NCBI GenBank assembly: GCA_023248915.1 | Contig: JAHFDQ010000061.1 | Location: 1-16,199, forward strand | Source: Archangiaceae bacterium | GTDB taxonomy: Bacteria; Myxococcota; Myxococcia; Myxococcales; Myxococcaceae | Direction of reading: 5' to 3' | DNA: 16,199 bases | Shown: positions 1 to 7,698 of the stretch, piece by piece | Numbering within the stretch: position 1 is the stretch's first letter | Layout: every line of letters begins with the position of its first letter | Program-made: the position numbers and the translations under genes | Notes under the pieces: generated by a model | The model's database searches: none | What the model was told of the DNA's origin: nothing | What the model saw: only the letters and a program-made list of their open reading frames with translations

Positions 1-282
1 CTCGTCGTCTGGAAGCCATCCCTCGACAAACTCTGGTCCGTCACAGGGCTCGGTACTGTCGAGTCGTCACCCGCGCTCGACTGCACTCGAGACGGATCGG
101 GCGTGCCAGTCCCCGGTCGCCCCGGCGTCCTCTACGTCGGGTCATCTACGACCGGGAAGCTCTACAGCTTCGTCGTCGACAGCCGAGGCATCGACACCAC
201 AGCCCCCTGGCCCAAGTACCAGCACGACCCGCGCAACACCGGCAACGCTGACACGAACCTCGCTCAGTTCGCCTGCCCGTGA
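1..282 (+). CDS. C-terminal part of a secreted beta-propeller-type protein (5' end outside window)
   Basis: The frame is open from base 1 to a TGA at 280-282 (93 codons seen); the start lies upstream of the window. The visible part closely resembles the C-terminus of the next gene: both contain PGVLYVG, then SFVVD, then a WP-K--HDPRNT motif, and both end in FACP. A Trp-Pro followed by HDPRNTGN is typical of the last blade of PQQ-like propeller proteins in myxobacteria, so an extracytoplasmic propeller is likely (inference from family). The stop overlaps the GTG start of the next gene by 4 bases (GTGA, 279-282), which suggests translational coupling of two tandem paralogues. No ligand or enzymatic role can be assigned. 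Confidence 0.8.
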   Translation, partial: LVVWKPSLDKLWSVTGLGTVESSPALDCTRDGSGVPVPGRPGVLYVGSSTTGKLYSFVVDSRGIDTTAPWPKYQHDPRNTGNADTNLAQFACP

Positions 283-2663
283 CACCTCGCCACGCACTCC
301 TCGGCTGTCTCGGCCTTGCGACTCTGCTCACCGTCGCCTCCTGCGGCGCCGGCATCAAGAAGTGCTCGACCAACGAGGACTGCGGCGAGGGCGCCTACTG
401 CGAAAATTCCACGTGCGTGCTGGCGGGCGCGCCGAACGATGCAGGTGACACTGGCCCCGACTCGGGTGTCGCTCCCGCGGACAGCGGTGTTGATGCCGAC
501 GCGGGCCTCGATGGCGGCGCGGTATTTCAGGACGCAGGCCCCGACGCCGGCCTAGAAGCCGACGGTGGCTCGGACGCTGGCATTGATGGCGGAAACGGCG
601 CTGGGTCAGATGCCGGCATCGACGCGGGCTACGACGGCGGCGCCGACGCAGGAGCGGACGCGGGTCCAGACGGCGGAATTGACGCTGGGTTCGACGCCGG
701 AATCGACGCCGGTCCAATCTGTAATCCCGACTGTCCAGTCTCCACCTCCTGCGTTTCCGACGGTGGCTGCGCGGCGCGGTACTCCTCTGTGACTCTGCTC
801 ACCCCGGCCACCGGGTCAATTCTCGACGGGGGCCCCACGACCGTTCTCGCCACCCTCGATCTGGCTTCCGGCCAGACTCGCGCCGACCCCTCGCAGCTTG
901 TCCTGGCGTTGCTGCTGCCCGACGGCGGTTCAGCGCCCCCCCAGGGGCTCGTTATCGCGGACGCGGGCAGGTACTCGGGTTCGTGGGCGCCTCCGTGCTC
1001 CGGCACACTCCGCCTCACCGCCGCGTACCCTGACGCAGGCCTCGCCAGCTCTCAGGTTTCCGTCAACGTCGACCTCACGCCCCCGACCTTCACCTTGAAT
1101 CCTGAGCTCGAGCTCGGTCCGCAACGCCCCGCAGACGGCGGTTTCGTCTTTGCCGACCTCGGCGGCTCGCCCAGCGCCCGCTATTGGCGCAGGGACGAAT
1201 TTGCGGTCACGGAGGTTCGTTCTACCTCGACGGACGTTGACCCCGCATCGGTCATAGTCGCCGTCTCGGCCAATCCCAGTGGAACCCAGGCGACGTTCCC
1301 CGTCACTCCCATCACCCCGTGTGACGCCGGCTACTGCGGCATGGTGAAGGTGGACCTGTGGAAGCCGCCGTTCGCCGCATTCCGCGGAACAATGGACGTC
1401 GCCGTCACGGGCCGCGACCTGGTCGGCAATCAGGGCACTTCTTCGGCGAAGTCCTTCCTTCTCACGCGCTGGAAGTGGAAGTTTCGCCCGGCCATTCCTT
1501 CCCCTGTACTTTGGCCTCCAGCGTTGGGCCCAACCGGGCGCATCTACGCCGCGTTTTCGGGGCAACTCGCGACGGCTTCGACGATTGCAGCTCTCGAACC
1601 GGAAGGTTCTCTGACCTGGCAGGACCAAGTTCCCGGAACCCAAATCAGTGGCAACGTGTTCGTGGGGACGCCGGCGCTCGCAACTCCGGACTTCGTATAC
1701 GCCGTCCGCCAGACTGGTGGGCTGAGCGACTACCTGGTCCGCTCAGGTGACGTCGGGGGCAATGTCTGGACCGCAATCGGCGCGACTCCGGGTGCGCCTA
1801 TCGGGCCCTCGGCGTCGCTGCCGAACCCGTACGGCTCCGGCGAATGCTGGGGACATCTTACGTCATCAACCCAGGCGGTTGCTGTGTGTCCCCCGACCGG
1901 GTTCTCAGGCTCGTACTCCCATCCCTCGACTGCCCTCACGCAGGCCGACTTTGGGCTGATCGCGAACGGCTCGAAGATCTACATTGGCCAGCAGAATTTG
2001 GTGGTCCGCTCCGCGCAATTGGGCGCTTCCGGATTCACCGTGCCGGCAGGGTGGCCAGTCAGTCCAGTGGCGGTAGGCGGTCTGATGTCCCTCGCCACCG
2101 CCAGCGACCTTCTGCTTGTTCCCGGCGCCTCGCTCACGGGAATTAGCTTGTCAGGTCCCGGCGTTGCGTGGTCCGTCGGTGGGGTGGGCTATGGCGCCCC
2201 GAGCGCCGCCGGAAGAACGGCGTTCTTCTATGTCGGTAAGGGAAACTCGGATCTGATTCAACTGCGTATTGGAACGACTGTGCCGGCCAACACCTACGTC
2301 GCCGGCAAGAGGATCGTCGACTCTCCGGCCCTGGCCGCATCGCAGGTCTATGCGGTGGCCACCGACGCCGTGAGCGGAAACAGCGACCTTGCCGCACTCA
2401 CACTAGGTGTCAGCCCCCAATGGACGCTTCCGGGCCTGCTCATCAAGGCGACCGCGCCGGCACTCGACTGCACCCGGCTTAACGGCACCCCCGTCCCCGG
2501 AGCCCCTGGCGTCCTCTACGTCGGCGACTCGACCGGCAGCGTCTTCTCGTTCGTCGTCGACACGGCCGGGCTCGACCCCGACGCCCAGTGGCCGAAGCTG
2601 CTCCACGATCCCCGGAACACCAACAACGCCGCGACGGACCTCACGGCGTTCGCCTGCCCCTGA
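279..2663 (+). CDS. Lipoprotein with Asp/Ala/Gly-rich linker and propeller-like C-terminal half
   Basis: 794 residues from GTG at 279, chosen because it overlaps the previous stop and opens directly into a lipoprotein signal peptide: a hydrophobic stretch at about residues 6-20, then lipobox VASC with the predicted lipidated Cys22. Next comes a short Cys-rich module, CSTNEDCGEGAYC, at about 29-41, of a kind common on myxobacterial surface lipoproteins. Residues about 54-145 are a DAG/DGG/DAGID repeat linker. A second Cys cluster, CNPDCPVSTSC, lies at about 148-158. The remainder is beta-rich, with probable Ig-like segments followed by a PQQ/WD-type propeller that ends in PGVLYVG, SFVVD and HDPRNT. 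It is probably anchored in the outer membrane and surface-exposed. It is paralogous to the preceding gene at the C-terminus. No function is recognised. Third positions look less uniformly G/C than in the genes downstream (by eye). Confidence 0.85.
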   Translation: MTPRHALLGCLGLATLLTVASCGAGIKKCSTNEDCGEGAYCENSTCVLAGAPNDAGDTGPDSGVAPADSGVDADAGLDGGAVFQDAGPDAGLEADGGSDAGIDGGNGAGSDAGIDAGYDGGADAGADAGPDGGIDAGFDAGIDAGPICNPDCPVSTSCVSDGGCAARYSSVTLLTPATGSILDGGPTTVLATLDLASGQTRADPSQLVLALLLPDGGSAPPQGLVIADAGRYSGSWAPPCSGTLRLTAAYPDAGLASSQVSVNVDLTPPTFTLNPELELGPQRPADGGFVFADLGGSPSARYWRRDEFAVTEVRSTSTDVDPASVIVAVSANPSGTQATFPVTPITPCDAGYCGMVKVDLWKPPFAAFRGTMDVAVTGRDLVGNQGTSSAKSFLLTRWKWKFRPAIPSPVLWPPALGPTGRIYAAFSGQLATASTIAALEPEGSLTWQDQVPGTQISGNVFVGTPALATPDFVYAVRQTGGLSDYLVRSGDVGGNVWTAIGATPGAPIGPSASLPNPYGSGECWGHLTSSTQAVAVCPPTGFSGSYSHPSTALTQADFGLIANGSKIYIGQQNLVVRSAQLGASGFTVPAGWPVSPVAVGGLMSLATASDLLLVPGASLTGISLSGPGVAWSVGGVGYGAPSAAGRTAFFYVGKGNSDLIQLRIGTTVPANTYVAGKRIVDSPALAASQVYAVATDAVSGNSDLAALTLGVSPQWTLPGLLIKATAPALDCTRLNGTPVPGAPGVLYVGDSTGSVFSFVVDTAGLDPDAQWPKLLHDPRNTNNAATDLTAFACP
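438..713 (+). repeat. In-frame Asp-Ala-Gly / Asp-Gly-Gly coding repeat
   Basis: This stretch encodes a low-complexity linker, about residues 54-145 of the lipoprotein, built of irregular DAG, DGG, DAGID and DAGPD units. At DNA level it is a degenerate array of GACGCNGG and GATGGCGG-like units, so it may vary in length between strains. Acidic linkers of this kind separate a lipid anchor from the folded domain in many myxobacterial lipoproteins. Confidence 0.8.
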
Positions 2664-2670
2664 TCACCGC

Positions 2671-3591
2671 CTACGCCTTGTAGACCGCCATCACGTCCTT
2701 CAAGAGCTTCAGCGCGTCAGCCTTCGGCCGCTGGAAGGCGTTGCGGCCCATGATCGACCCGAAGCCTCCGCCGTCTCGAATCTGCTTGATCTCTTCGAGC
2801 ACCGCCGCCGCGTCCTTGGCCTCGCCTCCCGAGAAGATCACGATGCGCTTGCCGTTGAACGAGCTCTGCACCACGTGCCTCACCCGGTCGGCCAGCGTCT
2901 TCACCGGAATGCCGTGCTTCTCGTACACCTTCTTCGCCTCGGCCTGCTCGAGGTGCTCTTTCGGCGGCTTCACCTTCACCACGTGCGCGCCCACCTGGCA
3001 GGCAATCTGCGCCGCGTAGGCCACCACGTCGATCGCCGTCTCTCCGTCCTTCGAGATTCCCGAACCCCGCGGGTAAGACCAGACCACCGTCGGCAGCCCG
3101 TGCTCTTTGCCCTCTGAGATCAGCTCTCTCAAGTCCTCGAGCATCGTGTTCCGCTCGCCCGACGCCGGGTAGATGGTGTACCCGATGGCCGCGCAACCCA
3201 GCCGCACCGCGTCCTTCACCGACGCCGTCACCGCCGAGCACGGTTCGGCCATCTTCGACAGGCTGTCCGAGTTGTTCACCTTCAGAATCAGCGGCACCTC
3301 GCCGGCGAACTTCGCCGCCCCCGCCTCGAGGAACCCCAGCGGCGCCGCGTAGGCGTTGCAGCCCGCCTCGATCGCCAACTGGAAGTGGTAGTCCGGATCA
3401 TACCCCGGAGCGTTCGGCGCGAATGATCTCGCCGGCCCGTGCTAGAAGCCCTGGTCCACCGGGAGGATGACCATCTTCCCCGTCCCGGCCAGCGTGCCGT
3501 GGTTCAGCATGCGGGCGAGGTTGGTCAACGTGCCTGGGTTGTCCGAGGCGTACCAAGAGAGAATCTGCTTCACTCGTTCGGTGAGGGCCAT
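2671..3591 (-). pseudogene. fbaB: Class I fructose-bisphosphate aldolase (DhnA/FbaB type) with in-frame TAG at codon 50
   Basis: Read from ATG at 3591 to TAG at 2671-2673, this is a 306-codon gene, close to the family length of about 300. A GAGGA ribosome-binding site lies just upstream of the ATG. The expected N-terminus is present, including LAGTGKMVILPVDQGF (about 34-49), then TAG, then HGPARSFAPN and a complete barrel. DQG at 46-48 carries the family's conserved Asp. VVKVKPP at about 204-210 holds the region of the Schiff-base Lys, and SGGEAKD and the C-terminal GGGFGSIMGRNAFQRP phosphate-binding segment are intact. The family reads DQG-x-EHGP at this point, so the TAG stands exactly where an invariant Glu (GAG) is expected. 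As written the product would be 49 residues and inactive. The enzyme cleaves fructose 1,6-bisphosphate to DHAP and glyceraldehyde 3-phosphate in the cytoplasm. Restart at TTG 3378 would lose the catalytic Asp and has no ribosome-binding site. A sequencing error, a recent mutation or readthrough remain possible. Confidence 0.85.
3442..3444 (-). other. In-frame amber codon interrupting the aldolase
   Basis: The plus strand reads CTA, hence TAG on the minus strand, between the codons for Phe49 and His51. One base change from GAG (conserved Glu) explains it. No other stop or frameshift lies between 3591 and 2674. TAG is also the normal terminator of at least four genes here (stops at 2671, 6508, 8721 and 9942), which argues against routine reading of TAG as an amino acid in this genome. 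Confidence 0.9.
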
Positions 3592-3634
3592 GCGTTCCTC
3601 GCGTAGGGCGGGGCGCCAGGCCCCGTGCGAGTCG

Positions 3635-3644
3635 CGGTATAGCC
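3635..3644 (-). promoter_or_regulatory. GGCTATACCG, candidate -10 region for the aldolase gene
   Basis: The minus strand reads GGCTATACCG about 45 bases upstream of the aldolase ATG, in the 83-base gap after the periplasmic gene. The same ten bases occur on the plus strand at 12155-12164 before the aminotransferase. TATACC resembles a sigma-70 -10 hexamer. No convincing -35 was found, so this is tentative. Confidence 0.35.
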
Positions 3645-3674
3645 GCTCGGCCGGCCGCCCGGCAAAGGCGATTC

Positions 3675-4316
3675 TCAGCCCTTGTTGCCTGCGTCCGCCG
3701 CCGCTTCCTTCTCGGGCTTCGGCGGCTCGCCCACCTGCAGCGGCCAGGTGCCCATCACCTGTCCCGCCACCCGGACCAGCACCTCGAACTTCCCGCCCGC
3801 CCGGGTCGGCGTCTTCTCCCAGTCGACCGTGTAGTCCGCCTCGTTGCCCACCTGGCCCCGGAAGCTCAGCTCGCCGGTCGCCTGCATCGCGGTGTCTCCC
3901 CGCGGGTCGAGGATGACGACGTCGATGGGCGCGTTCACCCGCTGCGTCGCCTTCATCCGAATCACCGTGGTGAATTTGTCCGTCGATGGAGGGTTGCCCA
4001 CGATGGGAATCGCCGCGAGCGAGCCTCCCATTGGCATCGCTCCGTTCGCCGTGTGCAGGAAGGACTTGGCGTGCTGCACCCGCACCACCGAGTAGGTGAC
4101 GCCGGCCGGCGTGACGGTCGGCTCGGACGCCGCCGGCTTCGCCTTCGCTTTCTGCAGGTCGGCGCCGGTCGGCAACTTGCCGAACGAGGGCAGCCCCAGG
4201 TCCATCTTCATCTTCGAGGTGCCCGCGTCCTTCGGCTTGGGCTTCTTCGCCGGACCTTCCGCGTGGGCCAGAGGGACTGCCGCGAGCAGCCAGAACACCA
4301 AGCCGAGCTTCCTCAT
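3675..4316 (-). CDS. Periplasmic protein of unknown function
   Basis: 213 residues from ATG at 4316 to TGA at 3675-3677. The first 19 residues form a clear Sec signal peptide (MRKLG, hydrophobic core, cleavage after AHA). A Lys/Pro-rich segment, KKPKPKDAG, follows at about 24-32. The remainder looks like a soluble beta-rich domain with segments such as DVVILDPRGDT and YTVDWEKTPTRAGGKFEVLVRV, the latter reminiscent of Ig-like folds. The tail is Pro/Glu/Ala-rich. I do not recognise the family. The ATG was chosen because it opens directly into the signal peptide. There is no obvious ribosome-binding site; a TATCAT hexamer ends 6 bases before the ATG. It lies 83 bases upstream of the aldolase on the same strand but need not be co-transcribed, since a separate promoter-like element sits in the gap. 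Confidence 0.75.
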   Translation of the reverse strand: MRKLGLVFWLLAAVPLAHAEGPAKKPKPKDAGTSKMKMDLGLPSFGKLPTGADLQKAKAKPAASEPTVTPAGVTYSVVRVQHAKSFLHTANGAMPMGGSLAAIPIVGNPPSTDKFTTVIRMKATQRVNAPIDVVILDPRGDTAMQATGELSFRGQVGNEADYTVDWEKTPTRAGGKFEVLVRVAGQVMGTWPLQVGEPPKPEKEAAADAGNKG

Positions 4317-4322
4317 GGTTCG

Positions 4323-4328
4323 ATGATA
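4323..4328 (-). promoter_or_regulatory. TATCAT hexamer directly upstream of the periplasmic gene
   Basis: On the minus strand, TATCAT lies 6 bases before the ATG at 4316. Used as a -10 element, it would put the transcription start at or next to the start codon, consistent with a leaderless mRNA and with the lack of a ribosome-binding site. No -35 element is evident. Confidence 0.3.
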
Positions 4329-4407
4329 CCCGCGACCGGCGGGCCTGTCGGCTTTACCCCTTTGAATCGCCTCCGCCATTTGGCAGGCTCGCCGGCCGTT
4401 GAGAGCC

Positions 4408-5808
4408 ATGCTGCCCATTCTGCCGTTGGCTCTGGCGATCACCGCCTGGCCAGGGCCGTCCCGGGCGGAGGCTCCGCTCACCCTGACAGAGCTCGTCGAC
4501 CGGGCCCGCTCCAACGACTTGCGGGTCAAGGAGGCCGACGCCAACCTCCGGGTGCTGCGCGGCAAATACGACGAAGCGCGGTGGGCCTGGTTCCCGCGAA
4601 TCGAGGCCAGTGTGATGGTGGCCGGCCCCACTCCCGAAGCGCAGAACGACGGCCTCGGCGGGCCTCCGCTGAGCGAGGCCACCAAGATGTACGACCTCAA
4701 CTTCGGCCACGCGGGGGTGATGCTCGGCGCCGACGCCTACGGCTTTCTGCCCCTGTACACCTTCGGCAAGCTGGACGCCCTGAAGGACGCCGCGGCCCAG
4801 GGGCTGATCATCGGCGACCGATTGAGGGCGCGCGCGAAGGACGAGGCCGGGCTCCAGGCCGCGCAGGCTTTTTTCGGTTACCAGCTCGCCCGCCAGAGCC
4901 GGCGCACGCTCGACGAGACGCTGACCCGCCTGGACGACGCGACCGCTACCCTGAAGCGGCTGACCGAGAAGGAATCTCCGCAAGTCACTCAGATGGACTT
5001 ACTCAAGCTCGACTTCTTCCGCAAGCAGGTCGAGGCCCGGGCGGGGGCGATCGACAGCGGGCTGGGCTACGCGCTGGCCGCCGCGCACCTGCTCTGCGGC
5101 GGAGTGCCCGGAAAGCCCGTCGAGCTCGCGGCCGTCGATCTCGCCGAACCCACCGCGACCTTGAAGCCTCTCGAGACCTACCTCGCGCTGGCCTACGAGC
5201 ACCGCCCCGAGCTGATGGCCGTCGAGGCCGGCCTCGCCGCCCGCGCGAAGGAAGTGTTCATTCGCGAGCGGCTGTTCTACCCGGACTTCGGCGTCGCCGG
5301 GTTTGCCCGCTGGCGGTGGACCACCACCTCGACCCGGCAGCTCTCTCCGTTCGCGAATGATCCGTACAACGACGCCAGCGCCGGCATGGCCCTCGTCGGC
5401 CGCGCCACCTTCGACGTGTTCACCAAGGACGCCCAGCTCGACCAGTCGCGCGCCGAGCTCGAGAAGCTCTCGACCCAGCGAGACCTGCTCAGGGCCGGCA
5501 TCCACCTGGAAGCCGAGAAGGCCTACGGCGAGCTCTCGGACGCGCTGGTGCGTTCGCGCGCGCAAGGAGCCGCCGAGCGCAGCGCCCGCCGCTGGGCCAC
5601 GTCCGCCTCGGCCGCCTTCGACCTGGGCACCGGCGACACCCGCGAACTGGTCGACGCCTTCACGGCCTTCGCCGCCGCGTCCGCCGAGAAGCTGCGCGCC
5701 TGGCACGACTACCACGTCGGAGTTCACGTGTTCGGGCGGGTACTTGGCGCTCCGATGGAAGGTATTCCCGCGCCGGCGAAGGCCCGGGTACCCAGCCAAA
5801 GGCCTTGA
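4408..5808 (+). CDS. TolC-family outer-membrane efflux protein
   Basis: 466 residues from ATG at 4408; a TTG at 4399 is in frame, but the ATG opens directly into the signal peptide. Residues 1-20 form a Sec signal ending SRA before Glu21. The mature part begins with LTLTELVDRARSNDL, the usual first helix of the outer-membrane efflux family, and shows the two-fold pattern of long amphipathic Ala/Leu/Arg/Glu helices. PLYTFGK at 115-121 is the typical beta-strand-to-helix transition of these proteins. The length is normal for the family. It would form a trimeric outer-membrane and periplasmic tunnel that works with an inner-membrane pump, but no pump or adaptor gene is in the window. An 80-base gap separates it from the MlaC-like gene on the same strand, so the two may be co-transcribed. 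Substrate unknown. Confidence 0.85.
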   Translation: MLPILPLALAITAWPGPSRAEAPLTLTELVDRARSNDLRVKEADANLRVLRGKYDEARWAWFPRIEASVMVAGPTPEAQNDGLGGPPLSEATKMYDLNFGHAGVMLGADAYGFLPLYTFGKLDALKDAAAQGLIIGDRLRARAKDEAGLQAAQAFFGYQLARQSRRTLDETLTRLDDATATLKRLTEKESPQVTQMDLLKLDFFRKQVEARAGAIDSGLGYALAAAHLLCGGVPGKPVELAAVDLAEPTATLKPLETYLALAYEHRPELMAVEAGLAARAKEVFIRERLFYPDFGVAGFARWRWTTTSTRQLSPFANDPYNDASAGMALVGRATFDVFTKDAQLDQSRAELEKLSTQRDLLRAGIHLEAEKAYGELSDALVRSRAQGAAERSARRWATSASAAFDLGTGDTRELVDAFTAFAAASAEKLRAWHDYHVGVHVFGRVLGAPMEGIPAPAKARVPSQRP

Positions 5809-5888
5809 ATTCAGCGGCGATGGGGCCGTCGCTTGCCCTCCGCTGGGGAAGCCCGTAGAAGTTCCCCCCTCTCCCGCCCGGAGCCGCC

Positions 5889-6473
5889 ATGCTGCCAGCC
5901 CTCATCGTCTTCGCAGTACTCGGCGGCGCTCCCGAGAGCCCCCTGGCCGTCGTCAAGGAAGGCAGCGCCCAGGTCCAGAAAATGCTCGCTGGCAAGGACG
6001 CCACCGTCGAACGCCTGGCGGCCAAGGCGGACGACTTCGTGGACTTCGCCGAGCTTGCGAAGCGGGCCCTGGGCAAGGAATGGGAAAAGCTGGCGAGGAA
6101 ACAGCAGGAAGACTTTTCCCAGACGATGAAGGGGCTGCTGCGAGCTTCCTACGCCCACAAGGCGCTCAAAGACGGCCGCGGCGGCGCCAACTTCACCTTC
6201 GACTCCGAGTCGGTTTCCGGCGATGACGCCGAGGTCGTCACGACGCTGGTGCTGAAGGAAGACAAGGTTCCGGTCGTGTACCGGCTGTACCGCGCGGGGG
6301 CGAAGGGCTGGCGGGTCTACGACGTCGTCACCGACGAGGTGTCGCTGGTCGCGACGTACAACGACCAGTTTCGCAAGCTGATCGCCAGCAAGGGGTACGA
6401 GGGGTTGCTCTCGGCCCTGAAGTCGAAGCGGGCCGAGCTCGAGAAGCCGGCTGCCAGCGCCGGGACGAATTGA
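5889..6473 (+). CDS. MlaC/Ttg2-like periplasmic lipid-binding protein
   Basis: 194 residues from ATG at 5889, with GGAG six bases upstream as ribosome-binding site. A short hydrophobic N-terminus suggests export, although the signal peptide is brief. Family landmarks are present in order: DFVDFAELAKRALGKEW at about 49-65, QQEDFSQTMKGLLRASY at about 72-88, and WRVYDVVTDEVSLVATYNDQF at about 141-161, matching the conserved end of the MlaC/Ttg2 (toluene tolerance) family, then GYEGLLSALKSK. Known members carry phospholipids across the periplasm between a MlaFEDB-type transporter and the outer membrane. No MlaD, E, F or A homologue is in the window. It follows the TolC-like gene and converges on the sphingolipid operon, so an envelope-lipid role is plausible but unproven. 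Confidence 0.8.
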   Translation: MLPALIVFAVLGGAPESPLAVVKEGSAQVQKMLAGKDATVERLAAKADDFVDFAELAKRALGKEWEKLARKQQEDFSQTMKGLLRASYAHKALKDGRGGANFTFDSESVSGDDAEVVTTLVLKEDKVPVVYRLYRAGAKGWRVYDVVTDEVSLVATYNDQFRKLIASKGYEGLLSALKSKRAELEKPAASAGTN

Positions 6474-6507
6474 GGTTTCGGGGAAGGGCCGAGTCGAGGC
6501 CGTCGAT
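6474..6507. other. Convergent gap between the MlaC-like gene and the sphingolipid operon
   Basis: A 34-base gap between two convergent stops. Only weak 4-base complementarity (GGCC/GGCC) is visible and there is no U-tract, so no intrinsic terminator can be called. Confidence 0.5.
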
Positions 6508-7698
6508 CTAGACCGCCCGCTCGTACAGCCGATACGTCTTGTAGCGGCGCGCTCCCATCGACTCGATGGCGCGGTTGATCAGATCGTTGTCCTCGGCCGT
6601 CCAGCCGAGCTCTCCGCCGGTGTAGCCGAGGTCTCGCGCGGCTCGCATGGTGTCGAGGTAGAGCAGCGCGTCGATGCCCCGGCGCCGGTACCCGGGCTTC
6701 ACTCCCAAGAGCAGCACCCGCAGCCGGTCGATGCCGCGCATCGCCCAGAACATCTTCGCCAGGCCAATCGGCAGCCCCCAGGTGGTGAGCCGCCCGTTCG
6801 CCGCCTTCAGCCCCACGTTCGAGTCGGGCAGGGTGAGCGAGAAGGCCACCGGTTCGTTCTTCACCTCGGCGATGAGGCACAGCTCGGGCCGCACCTGCAC
6901 CAGCGGCCGAAGGCGCGCGGCGATGAGGTCGAACTCGTCTTCGTTCATCGGCACGAAGCCCCAGTTGCGCTCGAGCATCGCGTTGTAGATGCTCTTGATG
7001 CGCCGGGTTTCCTCGGCCAGGTTCTTCATGTCCAGCGGCCGCACCCGGACGCCGTCCTGCTCGCGCACCCGCTCGGCCACTCGCAACACCTTCTCGGGCG
7101 GAGCGACGTGCGTGGACAGCTCGTATGACCAGAGGTCCTTCGCCTTCCGGAAGCCGTTGCCGGTGAGTAGCGCCTCGTAGTAGCGCGGGTTGTACGGCAT
7201 CATCATCGCCGGCGGCAGGTCGAAGCCTTCCACCAACAGGCCGCAGTCGTGGTTGAAGGACAGGTTGACGGGACCCATCAGGGCCTTCATGCCCTTGCGC
7301 TTCACCCAGGCCGAGGCCGCGGCGAAGAGCGCGGCGGCGGTGGCGCGGTCGTCCTCGCACTCGAACATGCCGAAGAAGCCGTACTCGGTGTTGTGGAACT
7401 GGTTGTACTGGACGTCGGACACCGCGGCGATGCGCCCGACGATCTGCCCGGCCCGCCGCGCGAGGAACAGCTCGAGCTCGGCGTGCTGGAGGAAGGGGTT
7501 CTTTCCCCGGTCGAGGAAGTCGCGCCGCTCGGCGAGAATGGGCGGCACGTAGCACGGGTCGCCCTGGTACAGCCGAAGCTGGTACTCGAGGAAGGCGTCC
7601 CGGTCGGACGGGCGCAGCACCGGTTCCACCACCACGTCGGCCGACATCATCGGCGGCGGGGCGGGGGACAGCTCGGGGGTACGGAGCGCGGTTCGCAT
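6508..7698 (-). CDS. GNAT-fold acyltransferase, distal paralogue (candidate ceramide synthase-type)
   Basis: 396 residues from ATG at 7698 to TAG at 6508. The ATG shares one base with the TGA of the upstream reductase (TGATG), so the two are translationally coupled. The C-terminal third carries a GNAT acyl-CoA-binding loop, GYRRRGIDALLY, at about 336-347, then GELGWTAEDND and a conserved ending RAIESMGARRYKTYRLYERA. The N-terminal half has VGRIAAV, GFFGMFE and MGPVNLSFN, which are near-identical in the paralogue at 8721-9905. The two proteins align along their whole length. The context (synthase, reductase) points to N-acylation of a long-chain base, as for the bacterial ceramide synthase of Caulobacter. 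Which paralogue does this cannot be told from sequence. Predicted to act at the inner membrane or in the cytoplasm. Residues 1-22 are a variable, Pro-rich lead. Confidence 0.85.
   Translation of the reverse strand: MRTALRTPELSPAPPPMMSADVVVEPVLRPSDRDAFLEYQLRLYQGDPCYVPPILAERRDFLDRGKNPFLQHAELELFLARRAGQIVGRIAAVSDVQYNQFHNTEYGFFGMFECEDDRATAAALFAAASAWVKRKGMKALMGPVNLSFNHDCGLLVEGFDLPPAMMMPYNPRYYEALLTGNGFRKAKDLWSYELSTHVAPPEKVLRVAERVREQDGVRVRPLDMKNLAEETRRIKSIYNAMLERNWGFVPMNEDEFDLIAARLRPLVQVRPELCLIAEVKNEPVAFSLTLPDSNVGLKAANGRLTTWGLPIGLAKMFWAMRGIDRLRVLLLGVKPGYRRRGIDALLYLDTMRAARDLGYTGGELGWTAEDNDLINRAIESMGARRYKTYRLYERAV

Noticed and set aside
438..713. CRISPR or DNA-level tandem array
   Set aside because: The repetition is irregular, codon-phased and explained by the Asp-Ala-Gly linker; there are no constant repeats with unique spacers.
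3378..3378. TTG as the true aldolase start
   Set aside because: No ribosome-binding site, and the conserved family N-terminus is readable upstream in the same frame up to ATG 3591.
6474..6507. Bidirectional terminator between convergent genes
   Set aside because: Only 4-base stems and no T-run on either strand.
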